This document shows positions 7,328-15,372 of a stretch of DNA of 33,166 bases, piece by piece; positions within the stretch are counted from its first letter, which is position 1; every line of letters begins with the position of its first letter. A program made the translations under genes and the position numbers. The notes under the pieces are model-generated. The model was given only the letters and a program-made list of their open reading frames with translations. It made no database searches and was not told the origin of the DNA. The stretch is from a virus: positions 1 to 33,166 of IMG/VR virus record IMGVR_UViG_3300045944_000171. One strand, written 5' to 3'.

Positions 7328-7767
7328 AGAATCCTGAAATCGCCGAAGCCATTGCCGCGTTCCGCGCCAACATCAAAGCCGAGGGCATCGCCAACCAGCA
7401 AAACCGCGTCGACGCGATGAACGACCGGTGGGAGCGGATGGTGCGGCTGATCGAGGCGCGGGCCGAGGCGTACGCCGACGGACCGGGGGGGCACACCGGG
7501 CTCGTCGTCGGGCAACTCAAGACGGTCAAGCACATCGACACGACCGACGACGACGGTGAGCGCGTCTGGACGCAGGAAACCTGGGAGTACACCTTCGACG
7601 CCGCACTGACCAAGGAACTCCGGGAGGTCGAGCGGGCGGCGGCGACCGAGTTGGGACAGATCATCAGCAAGAGCGAGGTATCCGGCCCGGACGGCGGTGC
7701 CATCCCCATCACCGGCATCGCCCTTCCCCTGCCGACGCGCACCGATGATGCGGAGCCGGCCGAATGA
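7201..7767 (+). CDS. terminase small subunit
   Basis: This 188-residue protein matches the small terminase family that recognises phage DNA and loads the large subunit. The N-terminal DNA-binding part reads LTPRREAFVAYYCGQAKQ, then NASEAARLAGYA and a FLLKNPEIAEAI helix, the usual helix-turn-helix pattern. The middle is helical and probably oligomerises, and the C-terminal tail is Pro- and acid-rich, likely the contact with TerL. The start at 7201 lacks a strong ribosome site and lies inside the preceding small gene, so translation may depend on ribosomes arriving from upstream. It overlaps terL by ATGA. Confidence 0.88.
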   Translation: MALTPRREAFVAYYCGQAKQNASEAARLAGYAKPGQEGHFLLKNPEIAEAIAAFRANIKAEGIANQQNRVDAMNDRWERMVRLIEARAEAYADGPGGHTGLVVGQLKTVKHIDTTDDDGERVWTQETWEYTFDAALTKELREVERAAATELGQIISKSEVSGPDGGAIPITGIALPLPTRTDDAEPAE

Positions 7768-9086
7768 GCGCGCCGGCGCTGGTCCGCCTCGACGAGATGA
7801 CCGCCGTCCGACCGGACGGCACGGTGGTCCCCCTCTTTCACCAGGGTCAACGCATCGCCTCCTGGTCCGACGCGCCCGTCACCCTGGTCCTGGCTGGGAG
7901 TCAAGCGGGCAAGACGGTCATCGGCCCCTGGTGGCTGGTCCGGCAGATGCAGCGGTACGGCCCCGGCGATTACATCGTCGCCGGCCCAGAACTCACTTTG
8001 CTGCGGAAGAAAGTCATCCCCGAGTTGAAGCGCGTCCTCGACGACACCCTCGGCGTCGGGGAGTTCGTCGGTTCCCCCGACCCCCGCTTCACGATCTCGG
8101 GCCGCGGCGAATCCTTCCTTTTCGGCGGCCGGCAGCGCGTCAAGTCAACGATCTGGCTCGGCCACGGCGACGATCCCGACTCCCTCGAATCCATGACGGC
8201 CAAAGCGGCGTGGCTCGACGAGGCGGGGCAAAAGAAGTTCCGACTCGAATCCTGGGACGCCGTCCAGCGCCGGCTGGCCATCGCGGACGGTCCGATCCTC
8301 CTGACCACGACGCCCTACTACCTGGGCTGGCTCAAGACGGAAGTCTACGATCGGCGTGATGATCCGAGCGCCGGCGTGGCCGTGGTCAACTTCCCCAGCA
8401 TCGCTAACCCGGCGTTTCCCCGCGCCGTCTGGGACCGGGCAAAAGAGCGCCTGCCGGCCTGGAAATTCACCATGTTCCACCGGGGGCTCTTCGAGCGGCC
8501 CGCCGGGTTGATTTACGATTGCTGGGACGACAGCGGCGGACCCGACTCCAACGTCGTCCCCGCCTTCGAGGTGCCCGCTCACTGGCCGCGCTTCCTGGGC
8601 ATGGACTTCGGCGGCGTGAACATGGCCGGGTTGTACGTGGCGAAGGAGTTGGACGCCAACGACCAGCCGACCGGCCGCTACATCGCCTACCGGGAATATC
8701 ACGCCGGCGGCAAGACGATCGCCCAGCACGTCGCGGACATGCGCCGCGGCGAGCCGTCCATCCCGACCGCCATCGGCGGGGCCAAATCCGAGGATCAATA
8801 CCGGCGCGACTTCGCAAACGCCGGGCTCGGCATCTGGCAGCCGCTTATCCCGGAAGTCGAAAACGGTATCCTCGCCGTCTATGCGATGATGCAATCGCGC
8901 AAACTCGTGGTCATGGACACGCTGCGCCGGTTTCGCGACGAGGTGATGTCCTACAGTCGTGAGCTTGACGAGCGCGGCGAGCCGACCGAGAAGATCGACG
9001 ACCAGCACGCCTATCATATCCTCGACTGCACACGGTATCTCTGTCCGTACCTGTCGCTCGGGCTGGACGGTCAACTCATCTCCTAG
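7764..9086 (+). CDS. terminase large subunit
   Basis: This 440-residue protein is the packaging motor ATPase and nuclease. The Walker A motif GSQAGKT is at 45-51. The Walker B segment AAWLDEAG has D152 and the catalytic E153, followed by a TTTPYYLGW coupling motif. The C-terminal RNase-H-like nuclease opens with FLGMDFGG, where D281 is a likely metal ligand, and ends with an acidic and His segment DDQHAYHILD. The length is normal for the family. The start overlaps terS by ATGA. The protein docks on the portal encoded next. Confidence 0.93.
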   Translation: MSAPALVRLDEMTAVRPDGTVVPLFHQGQRIASWSDAPVTLVLAGSQAGKTVIGPWWLVRQMQRYGPGDYIVAGPELTLLRKKVIPELKRVLDDTLGVGEFVGSPDPRFTISGRGESFLFGGRQRVKSTIWLGHGDDPDSLESMTAKAAWLDEAGQKKFRLESWDAVQRRLAIADGPILLTTTPYYLGWLKTEVYDRRDDPSAGVAVVNFPSIANPAFPRAVWDRAKERLPAWKFTMFHRGLFERPAGLIYDCWDDSGGPDSNVVPAFEVPAHWPRFLGMDFGGVNMAGLYVAKELDANDQPTGRYIAYREYHAGGKTIAQHVADMRRGEPSIPTAIGGAKSEDQYRRDFANAGLGIWQPLIPEVENGILAVYAMMQSRKLVVMDTLRRFRDEVMSYSRELDERGEPTEKIDDQHAYHILDCTRYLCPYLSLGLDGQLIS

Positions 9087-9097
9087 GAGCCGCGCCG

Positions 9098-11239
9098 ATG
9101 TCCGTCGCTGATCTGGTCCCCGGCGCCTACTGGGCCGCGATCGGCCTGACCCCCGAGCAGGGTCGCGCCTTCGCCACCGGGCCCGGCGCCTTCGACCTCG
9201 GTGCCGCGACCTGGGGCGTCGACACGATGACGTTCTCCCCGCCGGATTACGGGGAGTACCTGGCGACATCCAATGCCGTCCATGCCTGCGCCACGCTGCG
9301 TGCCCGTCTCCTGGCGCAACTGCCCCTGCGGCTCTACCGCCTGACCGGCGGCGACGAGGGCAAGAATGAGGTGACGCGCGGCGCGCTCTGGCAGTTACTC
9401 CAGAAGGTCAATCCCTACTGGACGCTGCCGCGCCTGGTGCAGATGACCGAGTTGTCGCTGTGCGCCTGGGGGAAAGCCTTCTGGTTTACCGACGAACGCC
9501 GGAGCCCGAACGCGCCGCCGCCCCGTGAGCTCTGGTGGGCCAGGCCCGACCGGGTCAAGGTCGTGCCGCACCCGCAGAACTACGTGAGCCACTTCCTCTA
9601 CGAGCCGGTCAACGGCAGCGAGCCGGTGCGCTTCGAGCCGTGGGAGACGGTCTGGCTGCGCTACCCCAACCCGCTCGAGGAATACGAAGGGCTCTCTCCG
9701 CTCGCCGCGGCGCGCATCGCCGCCGACGTGGCCAGCGCGGCGATGAAGAGCAATCGCAACATCTTCACCAATGGGATGCAGGCCGCTGGCTTCGTCACCA
9801 ACGGCGACAACCGCGTGCCGTTCAGCAAGCAACAGGCGGAGGAGCTGGCCGAGCACCTCGATCGGCGCTTTAAGGGCGTGGACAAAGCCCACCGGGTCGG
9901 CATCTTGCACTTCGACGCGAAGTTTCAATCGGTGGCCATGACCCCCAAAGACGCCGAATTCCTCGGTGCGCTGAAGTGGTCGCTCGAGGACGTCTGCCGC
10001 GCCTACGGGGTGCCGCTCGATCTGATCGGCGGGCAACGGACCTTTGAGAACGTCAACGCCTCGGAAACGATCGTCTGGAACCACACGATCCTGCCCGAAG
10101 CCGCGTTTGTCGCCACCGAACTCACCGAGCAACTGCTGCCGATGTTCGCCGGCGGCCGGGACGGCGCGGACCTGTGCGAGTTCGATCACGCGGCCGTTGA
10201 GGTCCTTAAGGAGGACGAGGCGGCGAAGTGGGAAGTCTGGCGCTCGCAGATCGAGGTCGGCGTCCGCACCCGCAACGAGTGGCGCGATCAGGAAGGGTTG
10301 CCGCCGCTGGCGTGGGGCGAGGACTTCTGGGTCGCCTCCACCCTCACCCCGATCGGCGGGCCGATGCAGGAGGAAGCGGACGCCAAGGCCGAGGCGATGG
10401 CCGAACAGATCGCCGCCGGTCAGCAACAACCGCCGGCGCTGCCGTCCGGGGAGGAACGGTCTATCCGTCTCGTGCGCCTCGCCTACGGCGACCCGGAGCA
10501 CGAGCGGGCATGGCAGCGCTTCGTGGCCCAGACCACGCCACATGAGCAGGCCATCGAGCGCACCGTGCGCGACCTCTTCCGGCGGCAGGAGCGCAGCGTC
10601 CTCGATACGCTCACCGCCCGGTCGGCGCGCTCGCCGGAGGGCGCGGCGCTGGAACCGTTCGACCGCGGCAAGTGGGTCAAGGAGTTCCGCCTGGCCATTC
10701 GCCCGCTGCTTGCCGCGGCCGTGGCCGATGCCGGTACGGCGGCACTTGCCGAGGTGGCGGTCGGCATCGCCTTCGACGTGAGCGACCCCAACGTGGTGCG
10801 CTTCCTCGAGCGGCAGGCGCAGCGCTTCGCCGTGGCGGTCAATGAGACGACCTGGGACCGGCTCAAGGCCGAACTGGTCGAGGGCATCGCCGCCGGCGAG
10901 GGGACCGACGCGCTTGCCGCGCGGGTGCGGCAGGTGATGGGGGTCCGCCTGAGCGACGCCGAACGGATCGCCCGCACGGAGACGACCGGCGCGTTCAACG
11001 GCGGGACCATCGAGTCCTGGCGGCAGAGCGGCGTCGTCAAGGGCAAGACGTGGCTTTCTGCGCTCGACGACCGTGTGCGCGAAACGCATATTGCGGCGCA
11101 TGGGCAGACGGTCGGGCTCGACGAAGATTTCGCCGTTGGCGACGCCACCGGACCGGGGCCGGGGCTGATGAGCACGGCGGCGGAAACGGTCAACTGCCGG
11201 TGCAGTTTGGTTGCGGTGCTGGACGCGGAGGCGGGATGA
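9098..11239 (+). CDS. portal protein fused to a MuF-like minor head domain
   Basis: This 713-residue protein combines two structural proteins that are usually separate. Residues from about 30 to 420 form an HK97-type portal, with the familiar AVHACATLRARLLAQLPLRLYR opening and a DLIGG...NVNASE segment. From about residue 460 a helical linker leads to a MuF/SPP1 gp7-like domain, with RIARTETTGAFN, the WLSALDDRVRETH strand and the terminal NCRCSLV motif. AGGAG lies eight bases before the ATG. The portal forms the dodecameric ring at one head vertex, and MuF proteins act in head morphogenesis or DNA ejection. The fusion would place twelve MuF copies at that vertex. Confidence 0.9.
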   Translation: MSVADLVPGAYWAAIGLTPEQGRAFATGPGAFDLGAATWGVDTMTFSPPDYGEYLATSNAVHACATLRARLLAQLPLRLYRLTGGDEGKNEVTRGALWQLLQKVNPYWTLPRLVQMTELSLCAWGKAFWFTDERRSPNAPPPRELWWARPDRVKVVPHPQNYVSHFLYEPVNGSEPVRFEPWETVWLRYPNPLEEYEGLSPLAAARIAADVASAAMKSNRNIFTNGMQAAGFVTNGDNRVPFSKQQAEELAEHLDRRFKGVDKAHRVGILHFDAKFQSVAMTPKDAEFLGALKWSLEDVCRAYGVPLDLIGGQRTFENVNASETIVWNHTILPEAAFVATELTEQLLPMFAGGRDGADLCEFDHAAVEVLKEDEAAKWEVWRSQIEVGVRTRNEWRDQEGLPPLAWGEDFWVASTLTPIGGPMQEEADAKAEAMAEQIAAGQQQPPALPSGEERSIRLVRLAYGDPEHERAWQRFVAQTTPHEQAIERTVRDLFRRQERSVLDTLTARSARSPEGAALEPFDRGKWVKEFRLAIRPLLAAAVADAGTAALAEVAVGIAFDVSDPNVVRFLERQAQRFAVAVNETTWDRLKAELVEGIAAGEGTDALAARVRQVMGVRLSDAERIARTETTGAFNGGTIESWRQSGVVKGKTWLSALDDRVRETHIAAHGQTVGLDEDFAVGDATGPGPGLMSTAAETVNCRCSLVAVLDAEAG

Positions 11240-11526
11240 TGGCGACGGATCGCTGGGACGCGGCCTGGCTGCGGGAACCGCGCTTCGGCGCGGACGAGCG
11301 GCGTTGGCGCGACGAATCGCTCGCGAACCCCCGCCTCGTGCATCGGGGCGTTGCCGTGAGCGAGGACTGCTGGAGGCGCGGGATGCCGGAGCGGTGGGAC
11401 CGGAGCGGGGCCGAGATGGGCGTACTCTACCTGTTCCAGGCCCTCAAGACGTTGGCGCAGGCGGTCGAGCGCATCGAGGCCAAACTGGACGCCATCGAGC
11501 GTCGGCTGGACGCGGAGGCGGGATGA
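11219..11526 (+). repeat. duplicated 21-bp gene-junction sequence
   Basis: A 21-bp sequence beginning CTGGACGCGGAGGCGGG and ending ATGA occurs exactly at 11219-11239 and 11506-11526. Each copy forms the end of one gene, the ribosome site and the start of the next. The 96-residue gene between them therefore sits as a cassette between direct repeats, and recombination between them would remove it cleanly. Confidence 0.75.
11236..11526 (+). CDS. small head-region protein with coiled coil, 96 aa
   Basis: The ATG at 11236 overlaps the portal stop. The N-terminal half is rich in Arg and Trp (DRWDAAWLREPRFG). The C-terminal 35 residues have a clear heptad pattern, LYLFQALKTLAQAVERIEAK, that suggests a short coiled coil. 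The last residues, LDAEAG, are identical to the portal C-terminus because both genes end in the same 21-bp sequence. Function is unknown; small coiled-coil proteins here sometimes act as scaffold or head accessory factors. Confidence 0.6.
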   Translation: MMATDRWDAAWLREPRFGADERRWRDESLANPRLVHRGVAVSEDCWRRGMPERWDRSGAEMGVLYLFQALKTLAQAVERIEAKLDAIERRLDAEAG

Positions 11527-11744
11527 CGAGCGAATCGCCGGTGCTCGCCGACCTCGACCCGGCGATTGCGGCGGCGGTGCAGGCGCTCTACGTCGCGTTG
11601 GCGGGGGCCGTGGTGAGCGGCGACTACCGGACGGCGAAGCGGTTGGAGCTGGACCTTGCGCTGGCGGTCGTCGCGTATGGAGACCGCCGGGTCGAGCGGG
11701 CGCTGGCGGTGGTCGCCGACGTCCTCGCATCGGAGGGAGCATGA
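11523..11744 (+). CDS. hypothetical small protein, 73 aa
   Basis: The ATG at 11523 overlaps the previous stop, and GGAGGCGGG lies just upstream. The product is Ala- and Val-rich and mostly helical (AAAVQALYVALAGAVVSGDY), then basic and acidic. The middle segment is moderately hydrophobic but too interrupted for a confident membrane span. No family is recognised. Confidence 0.55.
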   Translation: MTSESPVLADLDPAIAAAVQALYVALAGAVVSGDYRTAKRLELDLALAVVAYGDRRVERALAVVADVLASEGA

Positions 11745-11968
11745 CGAGCGCGTCGTGTTTCCGGAAACCGCCCCCCGGATTCCGTGACACCGGCGACGGC
11801 TTCGAGCGCGACCGATCACTCGCCCCCCCTGTCGCCGTCGTCGCCACCCAGCCGACCGACCAGCGGGCCCTCTTGCTCGCCCGGCGTCAGGCCCTCATCA
11901 TCGAGTTGGGCGCGATCGAGGAGTACCTGGGGATGGAGCGGAGCATCATGCCGAGGAGGAAGCGGTGA
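11741..11968 (+). CDS. hypothetical small protein, 75 aa
   Basis: The gene starts at an ATGA overlap behind GGAGGGAG. The N-terminal half is rich in Pro, Phe and Asp and is probably disordered. The C-terminal half is one helix (RALLLARRQALIIELGAIEEY) ending in the basic tail PRRKR. No family is recognised. Its gene overlaps the DNA-binding protein gene by GTGA. Confidence 0.55.
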   Translation: MTSASCFRKPPPGFRDTGDGFERDRSLAPPVAVVATQPTDQRALLLARRQALIIELGAIEEYLGMERSIMPRRKR

Positions 11969-12189
11969 AGAGAGCGGGGTATGTCACGGTAGCCGAGGCG
12001 GCTGAGCGTGTCGGCGTATCCGAACCGACGATGCGGCGACGCATCCGCAATGGGGCGATTCCGGCGTACCGCGACCCAGCCGACCATCGTCGGCGCTTGG
12101 TCAAGGTCCGGGAGGTCGACGCCTATTTCGGCGACCATCATCGGTTGGAGCCCGACCAGTCGCCAATTCGTTTGGTCGAGGTTGCCTAG
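11965..12189 (+). CDS. excisionase/MerR-like helix-turn-helix protein
   Basis: This 74-residue protein is a winged helix-turn-helix of the excisionase or MerR-like type. The pattern YVTVAEAAERVGVSEPTMRRR (residues 6-26), then RNGAIPAYRDP and RRRLVKVREVDAYF, gives the helix-turn-helix, the wing and the closing strand. The GTG start at 11965 overlaps the prior stop, with GAGGAGGA upstream. It sits immediately before a dyad and promoter-like element, so it may be an architectural or regulatory protein acting there. No integrase is visible, which makes an excisionase role less likely. Confidence 0.8.
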   Translation: MKRAGYVTVAEAAERVGVSEPTMRRRIRNGAIPAYRDPADHRRRLVKVREVDAYFGDHHRLEPDQSPIRLVEVA

Positions 12190-12212
12190 CCCTAGCCCTG
12201 TGCTAGACTAGC
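12182..12212 (+). promoter_or_regulatory. candidate promoter with overlapping operator dyad
   Basis: A TTGCCT (12182-12187) and TAGACT (12204-12209) pair with 16-bp spacing, plus an upstream TG, resembles an extended -10 sigma70-type promoter. The -10 lies inside the perfect dyad GCTAG-A-CTAGC (12202-12212). Four CTAG tetranucleotides fall within 26 bases (12186-12211). A protein bound to the dyad would block the promoter. The related sequence TGCTACACTA occurs at 28275-28266 on the minus strand. Confidence 0.45.
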
Positions 12213-12294
12213 GTCCAACCGAATAGCCGCCGAGTCTCTTAGCGGCCCGTCTCCCAGCTAGCGCACACGCGCCGGCCGGAAGGCGGGCCGTTTT
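12213..12294 (+). ncRNA. structured leader or small RNA, copy A
   Basis: Downstream of the -10-like TAGACT is an approximately 80-nt structured stretch ending in a strong hairpin and TTTT (12291-12294). The outer stem is CGGCCCG (12243-12249) with CGGGCCG (12284-12290). Inside the 34-nt loop a second stem pairs 12257-12264 with 12269-12276, with one A-C mismatch, around an ACAC loop. A related element lies at 20709-20804. It could be a small RNA with its own terminator, or an attenuator in the leader of the protease-capsid operon. The gap 12190-12314 has no convincing gene. Confidence 0.5.
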
Positions 12295-12314
12295 GCGTGT
12301 CCGGAGATGCGCCG

Positions 12315-13451
12315 ATGCCCGACTACCTGCGCGCCTTCTGCGAACGGAAGGCCGGCACGCCCGAGGATGGCCCGCTGCGCTTCGTCGCCTCGACCGAGGG
12401 GGTCAAGCGCGACGGCCTCAATCTGGCCATGTCCCAGTGGGACCTGTCCAACTTTCGCAAGAATCCGGTCGTGCTCTGGGCACACGCTTACGGCGGCTTC
12501 GGTGGCCCGCCGCCGGCGCCGATCGGCCGCGCCGACGTCACGGTCGAGGGAAAGCAACTTCTCGCTGACATCACCTTTGACCAGGGCGACGAGTTCGCTC
12601 GCTCCATCGAGCGCAAATACCGCCAGGGCTTCCTTCATGCCGTCTCGGTCGGCTGGGATCCCAGGGCGCCGGCCGGCAAGTCGCTCCACGAGGTCCGCGC
12701 CGAGGAAGTCCGGCTCGACCTGCTCGATGTCTCGGCGGTGCCGGTGCCCGGCGATCCGGACGCGTTGATCCAGCGGCAGCAGCGGGCGCTGTCGATCATG
12801 GCGCACGACATCCTGGCCCAACTCGATGAGGACGATGACCCCGGCACGCGTCGGAGTGCCATCCCGCCCCATGCGACCGACCGTGCGGCCGAGACGACGC
12901 CCTATGACGCCGTCGCCGAGGTGGCGCGGATGGAGGGCCAGGCGGCGCTCCGTCGCGCCCATGCCTGGGTGAATGTCGATGCCGACCCGGACACCCGGAG
13001 CGCCTACAAGGCGCCGCACCACGACGCGGACGGTCAGGCCGTCTGGTTGGCGATCGCCGCGGAGATGTCGCGGCTCTTCGTCAGCCCGGCTCAGATCCCG
13101 GACGCCGACCGGCGGGGCGTGTACGCGCACCTGGCCCGGCATTATCGCCAGTTCGACCGCGAACCCCCGGAGTTCCGGGCGACGGCCGAGCTCACGCCAT
13201 TGGAGGCGCGCGAACTCCGCGGGCTCTTCCTCGAAGGCGAGCCCGACCTGCTGCCGGATCTGTTCCCGACGGAGCGGGCCGGGGCGGTCCTCTCCCGGCA
13301 AAACCGCGAGGACCTGCAACGGATCGCCGACCTGGCGACCGGCATCCTGGCCCGCGCCGGCGGGCAAGACACCACCGCTGAGGATGACGAGGAGGCGACG
13401 CTACGCCTCCTGGCCGCCGCCATGCGCGGCTACGGAGTCACCACGACATGA
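12315..13451 (+). CDS. HK97-type prohead protease with C-terminal extension
   Basis: This 378-residue protein begins with a U35-type prohead serine protease. The catalytic His is probably H57 (VLWAHAYG) and the nucleophile S111 (HAVSVGW). It cleaves capsid precursors during head maturation. ATG 12315 has CGGAGA eight bases upstream; GTG 12297 is less likely. Residues from about 195 to 280 form a second domain with AWVNVDADPDTRSAYKAPHH and GVYAHLARHYRQF, a pattern I recall fused to phage head proteases. The acidic, helical C-terminal part could act as scaffold. It overlaps the capsid gene by ATGA. Confidence 0.87.
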   Translation: MPDYLRAFCERKAGTPEDGPLRFVASTEGVKRDGLNLAMSQWDLSNFRKNPVVLWAHAYGGFGGPPPAPIGRADVTVEGKQLLADITFDQGDEFARSIERKYRQGFLHAVSVGWDPRAPAGKSLHEVRAEEVRLDLLDVSAVPVPGDPDALIQRQQRALSIMAHDILAQLDEDDDPGTRRSAIPPHATDRAAETTPYDAVAEVARMEGQAALRRAHAWVNVDADPDTRSAYKAPHHDADGQAVWLAIAAEMSRLFVSPAQIPDADRRGVYAHLARHYRQFDREPPEFRATAELTPLEARELRGLFLEGEPDLLPDLFPTERAGAVLSRQNREDLQRIADLATGILARAGGQDTTAEDDEEATLRLLAAAMRGYGVTTT

Positions 13452-14902
13452 GCGCCGTTGATACCATCCTGACCGAGGTCAACCAGCGCCTCGCCGCCGT
13501 CGATCAGGCGGTCAGCGAGCAACGCCTGCTCCAGATGTTCAAGGACTTTTTGGGCGACCTGACCGACGACGATCCGATTGTCCGCAAAATGCGCTTCGGC
13601 GCCCGCGAGTCGGTCCTGGTCGGCAGCAAGTACAGTCGGTGGGGTCTGTCGATCTCCGACATCGAGTACCTGCACGACTTCATGCAGGCCCGCCAGCGCG
13701 CCGGCCTCGGGCCCGGTCCCTCGGAGGAACTGACCCGGACCTATAAGTCAGTGTCGGACGCCTACTACATCTCCGAAGACGAGGTCAAGCGCATCGACCG
13801 CCGGGCCATCGACGACCTGTTCCCCCGCGTCCGCAAGGGCGAGGTGAACGCCATCACGCAGATGGAGCGCTATCAGCGGGCGATGGACACCGCCGAGACG
13901 GGCTTCGGCCTGGAAATCATCGGCGCCCAGTACGTCCGCGACCTCTGGGAAGCGGCCCGCGCCGAGTCGCGCGTTTTCAACCTGATCGACACGTTCGAGA
14001 TGACCGACGCCACCGCCTACCTCCCGGTCGAGGTGGACATCCCCGAGCCCCTGTTCGTCGGTGAGTCCACGGCGAATAACTCGTCCAACTACGCCACGGT
14101 CAAGACCGGATCGAACCGCGTGACCGTGTCCGCGAAGAAACTGCTCTGGCATCAGATGTGGTCCCGCGAGCTCGAAGAGGACGCCATCATCCCGTTCGTC
14201 CCCTTCCTGCGCCGGCAGATGATGCTGGCCCTCGCCCACTACAGTGACGCCATCATCCTCAACGGGGATACCACGAACGCCGGCACCGGCAATATCAACC
14301 TGGATGACGCCGACCCGGCGGACACCAAATATTACCTGGCCTTCGACGGCATCCGGCACGGCGCCATCGTGGACAACACCGCCAACCACGTCACCACCGG
14401 CGGGGCGATCACCCTCAATCAGTTGCGCGACCTGCGCGGGCTGATGATCGACCGCACCAACCTGGTTGACTGGGGCCACCCGACGAACATGGAAGACCTC
14501 GTGTTCGTCACCGACCCGGAGACGGGCGACCGGATCGCCTTGCTCGATGACGTGATCAAGGCCAAGCAGATGAACGGCAGCAACGCGATGTTGCTCGCCG
14601 GCGAGGTTGGGCGCATCGTCGGGCATCCGGTCATCACCAGCATGGCGGTCAGCAAGACGGAGGCAGACGGCAAGGTCAGCACGACCGGGTCGAATAACAC
14701 GCTCGGCCAGGTCGTCGCCTTCAATCGCCGCGGCTTCAAGGTTGGCTGGCGGCGGCGGATTCGGGTCGAGATGGAGGCCCTGCCGGCGACGGATCAGAGC
14801 CGTATAGTTTATAGCGCAAGGCTTGGTTTCGGACGGTTTACCCCCACGGGCGCCGCGTCCGGGATCGAAGCGGTTGCCGTCCAGTCGAATATCAGCCTGT
14901 AG
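13448..14902 (+). CDS. major capsid protein, HK97 fold
   Basis: This 484-residue protein is the major head subunit. Position after the protease, length, and sequence all fit: an N-terminal helical delta-like region (first 120 residues), then ETGFGLEIIGAQYVRDLWEA at the start of the folded core, a mid-region with KLLWHQMWSRELEED, an alpha-helix with MMLALAHYSDAIILNGD, and a C-terminal strand region. The N-terminal segment is long and may be removed by the protease encoded upstream. The start overlaps the protease stop (ATGA). Confidence 0.88.
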   Translation: MSAVDTILTEVNQRLAAVDQAVSEQRLLQMFKDFLGDLTDDDPIVRKMRFGARESVLVGSKYSRWGLSISDIEYLHDFMQARQRAGLGPGPSEELTRTYKSVSDAYYISEDEVKRIDRRAIDDLFPRVRKGEVNAITQMERYQRAMDTAETGFGLEIIGAQYVRDLWEAARAESRVFNLIDTFEMTDATAYLPVEVDIPEPLFVGESTANNSSNYATVKTGSNRVTVSAKKLLWHQMWSRELEEDAIIPFVPFLRRQMMLALAHYSDAIILNGDTTNAGTGNINLDDADPADTKYYLAFDGIRHGAIVDNTANHVTTGGAITLNQLRDLRGLMIDRTNLVDWGHPTNMEDLVFVTDPETGDRIALLDDVIKAKQMNGSNAMLLAGEVGRIVGHPVITSMAVSKTEADGKVSTTGSNNTLGQVVAFNRRGFKVGWRRRIRVEMEALPATDQSRIVYSARLGFGRFTPTGAASGIEAVAVQSNISL

Positions 14903-14932
14903 GCGCGGTGAGCCCGCAGAGGAGTAACCGCC

Positions 14933-15370
14933 ATGGCAGGCGCACTCAGTCGCGACACCAGCCGGGGGCAACTCGTGCCCCTGGTGTTCGGACAGACCGA
15001 TCTGGCGGCGACGCAGACCGACGCCCAGCTCGTCGTCGCCATCGCCGAATCGGCCCAGGCCAATACCGGCTATGTCATGCCCTTCGATGGCAACGTCGTC
15101 GCCGTGTCCTGGGATTTCACCGCGGCGCCGACCGCAGGCACCGGCACCATCGGGGCGACGATCAATGGCACCGAGGATGCCGACACCCGCTCCTCGATCA
15201 CGGTGGACTCGGCCACCACGACCGGGCGGCTGCGGGTGCAGCGGGGCAAGGCGGTGTTCACCGCCGGGCAGTCCATCGGCGTCGAGTTGACGACGGACGG
15301 CAGCTTTGCGCCGATCACGGCTGACCTGTCGGTCGTCGTCTGGGTGCTGCTGGACGTAGACGGGATCTGA
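14933..15370 (+). CDS. putative capsid decoration / adhesin-domain protein
   Basis: This 145-residue protein follows the capsid gene, with AGAGGAG eight bases before its ATG. It is rich in Thr, Ala and Val and looks all-beta. Residues 43-140 (GYVMPFDGNVVAVSW, then TAGTGTIGATING) share a pattern with the protein at 31649-32335 (FRMPVAGEVVAGFLM, then TAGTATLRVRLDG), so a jelly-roll-like module may be used on both head and tail. Head decoration is inferred from position. Confidence 0.6.
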   Translation: MAGALSRDTSRGQLVPLVFGQTDLAATQTDAQLVVAIAESAQANTGYVMPFDGNVVAVSWDFTAAPTAGTGTIGATINGTEDADTRSSITVDSATTTGRLRVQRGKAVFTAGQSIGVELTTDGSFAPITADLSVVVWVLLDVDGI

Positions 15371-15372
15371 GC

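Noticed and set aside
9395-11101. Long minus-strand frame opposite the portal gene
   Set aside because: It is a composition-driven shadow of the portal-MuF gene; the plus-strand product has clear domain motifs.
11965-12189. Excisionase as evidence of an integration module
   Set aside because: No integrase, attachment-site repeat or repressor/antirepressor pair is visible around it, so a general regulator or architectural role is equally likely.
12213-12294. tRNA-like fold in element A (and B)
   Set aside because: The stems do not give a cloverleaf: there is no T-arm consensus, no CCA end and no anticodon stem of proper size.
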